In this document: positions 42,605 through 44,161 of the stretch, piece by piece
Position numbering within the stretch: position 1 is the first letter of the stretch
How the letters are laid out: each line of letters begins with the position of its first letter
Assembly (NCBI GenBank): GCA_946188155.1
Contig: CAMHUC010000027.1
Location: forward strand, 1 to 44,161
Source: an uncultured bacterium
GTDB lineage: Bacteria > Bacteroidota > Bacteroidia > Bacteroidales > Bacteroidaceae
Length of the DNA: 44,161 nt
Reading direction: 5' to 3'
Translations under genes and position numbers: made by a program
The notes under the pieces: generated by a model
Databases searched by the model: none
Told to the model about the DNA's origin: nothing
What the model saw: the letters and a program-made list of their open reading frames with translations, nothing else

Positions 42605-43397
42605 CCCGCAGCTCCCAGAAGGCTACTGCCGCCGCTGCCGCCACGTTCAGTGAGTCCACGTCGTGCCACATGGGTATCCTTACCACGTAGTCTGCCCCGC
42701 AGATAGTTTCCCGAGGCAGCCCGTCGCCTTCTGTCCCCATCACGATGGCCAAGCGTTCCTCAGCCTTCAGCACCGGGTCGTCGAGGGCTATCGAGTCGTC
42801 GCTCAGAGCCATCGCCGCCGTGCGGAATCCCAGCGCCCGTAGGGTGGAGTAGTCGTCGAGCCAGGTCCAGGGTACGAGGAATACCGACCCCATCGACACT
42901 CTGACGGCCCTGCGGTTCAGCGGGTCGCAGGCGTTGCGGGTCAGCAGCACGGCTCCGATGCCGAGTGCGGCGGCAGAGCGGAAGATGGCCCCGATGTTGG
43001 TGGTGTCGGTGACACCGTCGATGACCACGATGCGGCGCTGTCCCCTGACGATTTCCTCCACGGGCCGCTCCGTAGGCCGTCGCATGGCGCAGAGCACGCC
43101 TCGCGTCAGCGTGTAGCCCGTCAGCCGGCTCAGCAGTTCGCGGCTCCCCGTGTAGACGGGAATATCGCCACAGCGGCTGATAATCTCAGCAGCGTCGCCA
43201 GTGATGTGGCGCCGCTCGCAGAGCAGGGTCACGGGCGAGTAGCCCGCATGGAGCGCTACCCCGATCACCTTCGGACTCTCCGCTATGAAGATACCCTTCT
43301 CGGGTTCCACTTTGTTTCTCAGCTGAGCCTCCGTGAGTGTGGAGAACAGCTCCACGCCCTGCTGCTCCAGCGATGTTATCTCTATCAGATTCCCCAT
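42594..43397 (-). CDS. SpoU/TrmH-family RNA 2'-O-methyltransferase
   Basis: 267 aa. SPOUT knot motifs are VIDGVTDTTNIGAIFRSAAA (motif 1), AIVMGTEGDGL (motif 2) and IPMWHDVDSLNVAAAAAVA (motif 3, the N..SLNV pattern). An N-terminal substrate-binding domain is present (about 1-110: EKGIFIAESPKVIG). It methylates ribose 2'-OH on tRNA or rRNA using SAM; the exact RNA target cannot be told. It sits 29 nt downstream of the GNAT gene on the minus strand and overlaps queA by 11 bp tail to tail. Full length for the family. Confidence 0.93.
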   Translation of the reverse strand: MGNLIEITSLEQQGVELFSTLTEAQLRNKVEPEKGIFIAESPKVIGVALHAGYSPVTLLCERRHITGDAAEIISRCGDIPVYTGSRELLSRLTGYTLTRGVLCAMRRPTERPVEEIVRGQRRIVVIDGVTDTTNIGAIFRSAAALGIGAVLLTRNACDPLNRRAVRVSMGSVFLVPWTWLDDYSTLRALGFRTAAMALSDDSIALDDPVLKAEERLAIVMGTEGDGLPRETICGADYVVRIPMWHDVDSLNVAAAAAVAFWELRAKE

Positions 43398-43407
43398 CCC
43401 GTCCTGA

Positions 43408-43432
43408 TTAATTCTTAACTCTTAATTCACAA
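43408..43432. repeat. Small TTAATTC/TTAACTC phrase repeat in the GNAT-methyltransferase gap
   Basis: GATTAATTCTTAACTCTTAA-type repeat, short and imperfect, spanning most of the 29-bp gap. It reaches into the last codons of the GNAT gene. Confidence 0.55.
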
Positions 43433-43888
43433 TATCATCTCCATCCCCGTCTTCTGCACTTGCATGCCCATGCGCCTGTAGAAGCTTATTGCCGGGTCGT
43501 TACCCTCCCACACGTTGAGGGTGACGTTGTAGCAACCCATCGACCGGGCATAGCCGACCACATATTCGTACAGTGCTTTGCCCACGTGCCTGCCGCGTGC
43601 CTGCTCGTCTACGCAGATGTCGTCGATGTAGAGCGTCTTGATGTCCTGCAGCAGCAGATGGTTCCTTGTTTCTATAACCTGGCAGAAGGCGTGGCCCTCC
43701 ACCTTCCCGTCATCGTAGACGAAGATGGGATGCGCCTCGTCTTCAAGTAGCGCCTCCAGCTCCTTTTCCGAGTATTTCGTCGTGTTGCCCTTGAACAGGT
43801 CCGGGCGGATCTCATGGTGAACGGCGTTCACCTGACGCAGCAGGGCCATCATCCCCGCGATGTCTTTTTTCTCTGCTTTTCTTACCAT
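43427..43888 (-). CDS. GNAT-family N-acetyltransferase
   Basis: A 153-aa acetyltransferase. The acetyl-CoA binding region is YIDDICVDEQARGRHVGKAL (motif A, Q/RxxGxG/A type) with a following helix, and motif B is LNVWEGNDPAISFYRRMGMQ. No signal peptide or membrane segment, so it is cytoplasmic. It could acetylate a small amine or a protein N-terminus; the substrate cannot be read from the sequence. The start codon at 43888-43886 lies 5 nt after a -7 box with a good -33 element, so it is a candidate leaderless gene. The methyltransferase gene follows 29 nt later. Confidence 0.9.
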   Translation of the reverse strand: MVRKAEKKDIAGMMALLRQVNAVHHEIRPDLFKGNTTKYSEKELEALLEDEAHPIFVYDDGKVEGHAFCQVIETRNHLLLQDIKTLYIDDICVDEQARGRHVGKALYEYVVGYARSMGCYNVTLNVWEGNDPAISFYRRMGMQVQKTGMEMIL

Positions 43889-43893
43889 GCTTG

Positions 43894-43925
43894 CAAAGGT
43901 ACGACATTATTTTGGATAGACCAAA
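43894..43925 (-). promoter_or_regulatory. Promoter directly before the GNAT gene (possible leaderless start)
   Basis: On the minus strand: TTTG (43925-43922) and TACCTTTG (43901-43894), 20-bp spacer. The ATG starts five nt after the -7 box. Confidence 0.75.
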
Positions 43926-43993
43926 TAATATACGGGTTTTTAAGTCAGCAAGAATGGAATTTGGCTAATACCACACCGTTAATAATCGAGCAT

Positions 43994-44030
43994 GCTAATG
44001 GGTCAGGGGGCTGAACTCTGACCCGTTAGC
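43994..44030. other. 13-bp hairpin near the window end
   Basis: GCTAATGGGTCAG (43994-44006) pairs with CTGACCCGTTAGC (44018-44030) with one G-U pair and an 11-nt loop. No T-run follows on either strand, so it is not a clear terminator. The remainder to 44161 holds no gene I can name; short frames on both strands (for example MEDLNLYLKDVLTERPHT from 44107, cut by the edge) may belong to a neighbouring element. Confidence 0.5.
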
Positions 44031-44161
44031 TGCTATAGCGGCATGGCTTTCCAGTCGGTGATGTTGCGCTCCTCGGTTCTCCGTGTTCTGCTGCGGTGGT
44101 GACAGTATGGAAGACCTCAACCTGTATCTGAAGGACGTTCTTACCGAGCGTCCGCATACCC

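Overview
The window looks like a Bacteroidales chromosome, most likely Prevotella or a close relative. The evidence is: promoters with the Bacteroidetes -33 TTTG / -7 TAnnTTTG pattern before many genes; no obvious Shine-Dalgarno sites; an RprX/RprY two-component pair; a DUF4295 gene next to rpmB-rpmG; a complete Bat (Bacteroides aerotolerance) cluster; and secreted proteins with T9SS-like C-termini. It is mostly core chromosome. I saw no tRNA, rRNA, CRISPR array, complete IS or prophage.

Layout. 1-5.9 kb: start of valS (minus), mazG-lipoprotein-rnz, a small secreted protein, an ECF sigma / membrane anti-sigma-like / Spy-like trio, and nth with a DUF2461 gene (minus). 6-9.9 kb: a secreted GH2 beta-galactosidase and a small exported protein. 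10-14 kb: rprX-rprY, a 59-aa two-TM protein missed by size cut-offs, and rpsF-rpsR-rplI. 14.2-18.5 kb (minus): thiL, lpxK, sppA. 18.6-21.9 kb: a TlpA-like lipoprotein, a gene-poor 780-bp stretch, a frameshifted surface-protein gene and an outer-membrane barrel. 22-27 kb: sugar nucleotidyltransferase, guaA, map, tsaD, pncC. 27.1-31.9 kb: rpmB-rpmG-DUF4295, ftsY-rimO, an HU gene, and a protein with an HU domain, one membrane helix and a LysM domain. 32-40.6 kb: the Bat cluster (MoxR ATPase, DUF58, BatD-like, BatA, a BatB-BatC fusion, a BatD-BatE fusion). 40.7-43.9 kb: PAP2 phosphatase, queA, and on the minus strand a SpoU methyltransferase and a GNAT acetyltransferase.

The strongest signal not explained by genes is a family of short phrase-like tandem repeats. 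Units are 7-12 bp, copied 2-6 times with small changes, at about 20 places. They fill 5' leaders right up to start codons (orf59, DUF4295, PAP2, tsaD, batDE, pncC). They supply start or stop codons, encode the hydrophobic cores of four Bat signal peptides, sit at both Bat fusion junctions, interrupt lacZ, thiL and queA in frame, and form inverted pairs around short spacers. An identical 31-nt copy starts both tsaD and the batDE fusion, 12.6 kb apart. The second notable item is the HU-TM-LysM protein, whose layout would tie DNA to peptidoglycan. A third is a set of three genes whose start codon lies 4-5 nt after a good -7 box, so they may be leaderless.
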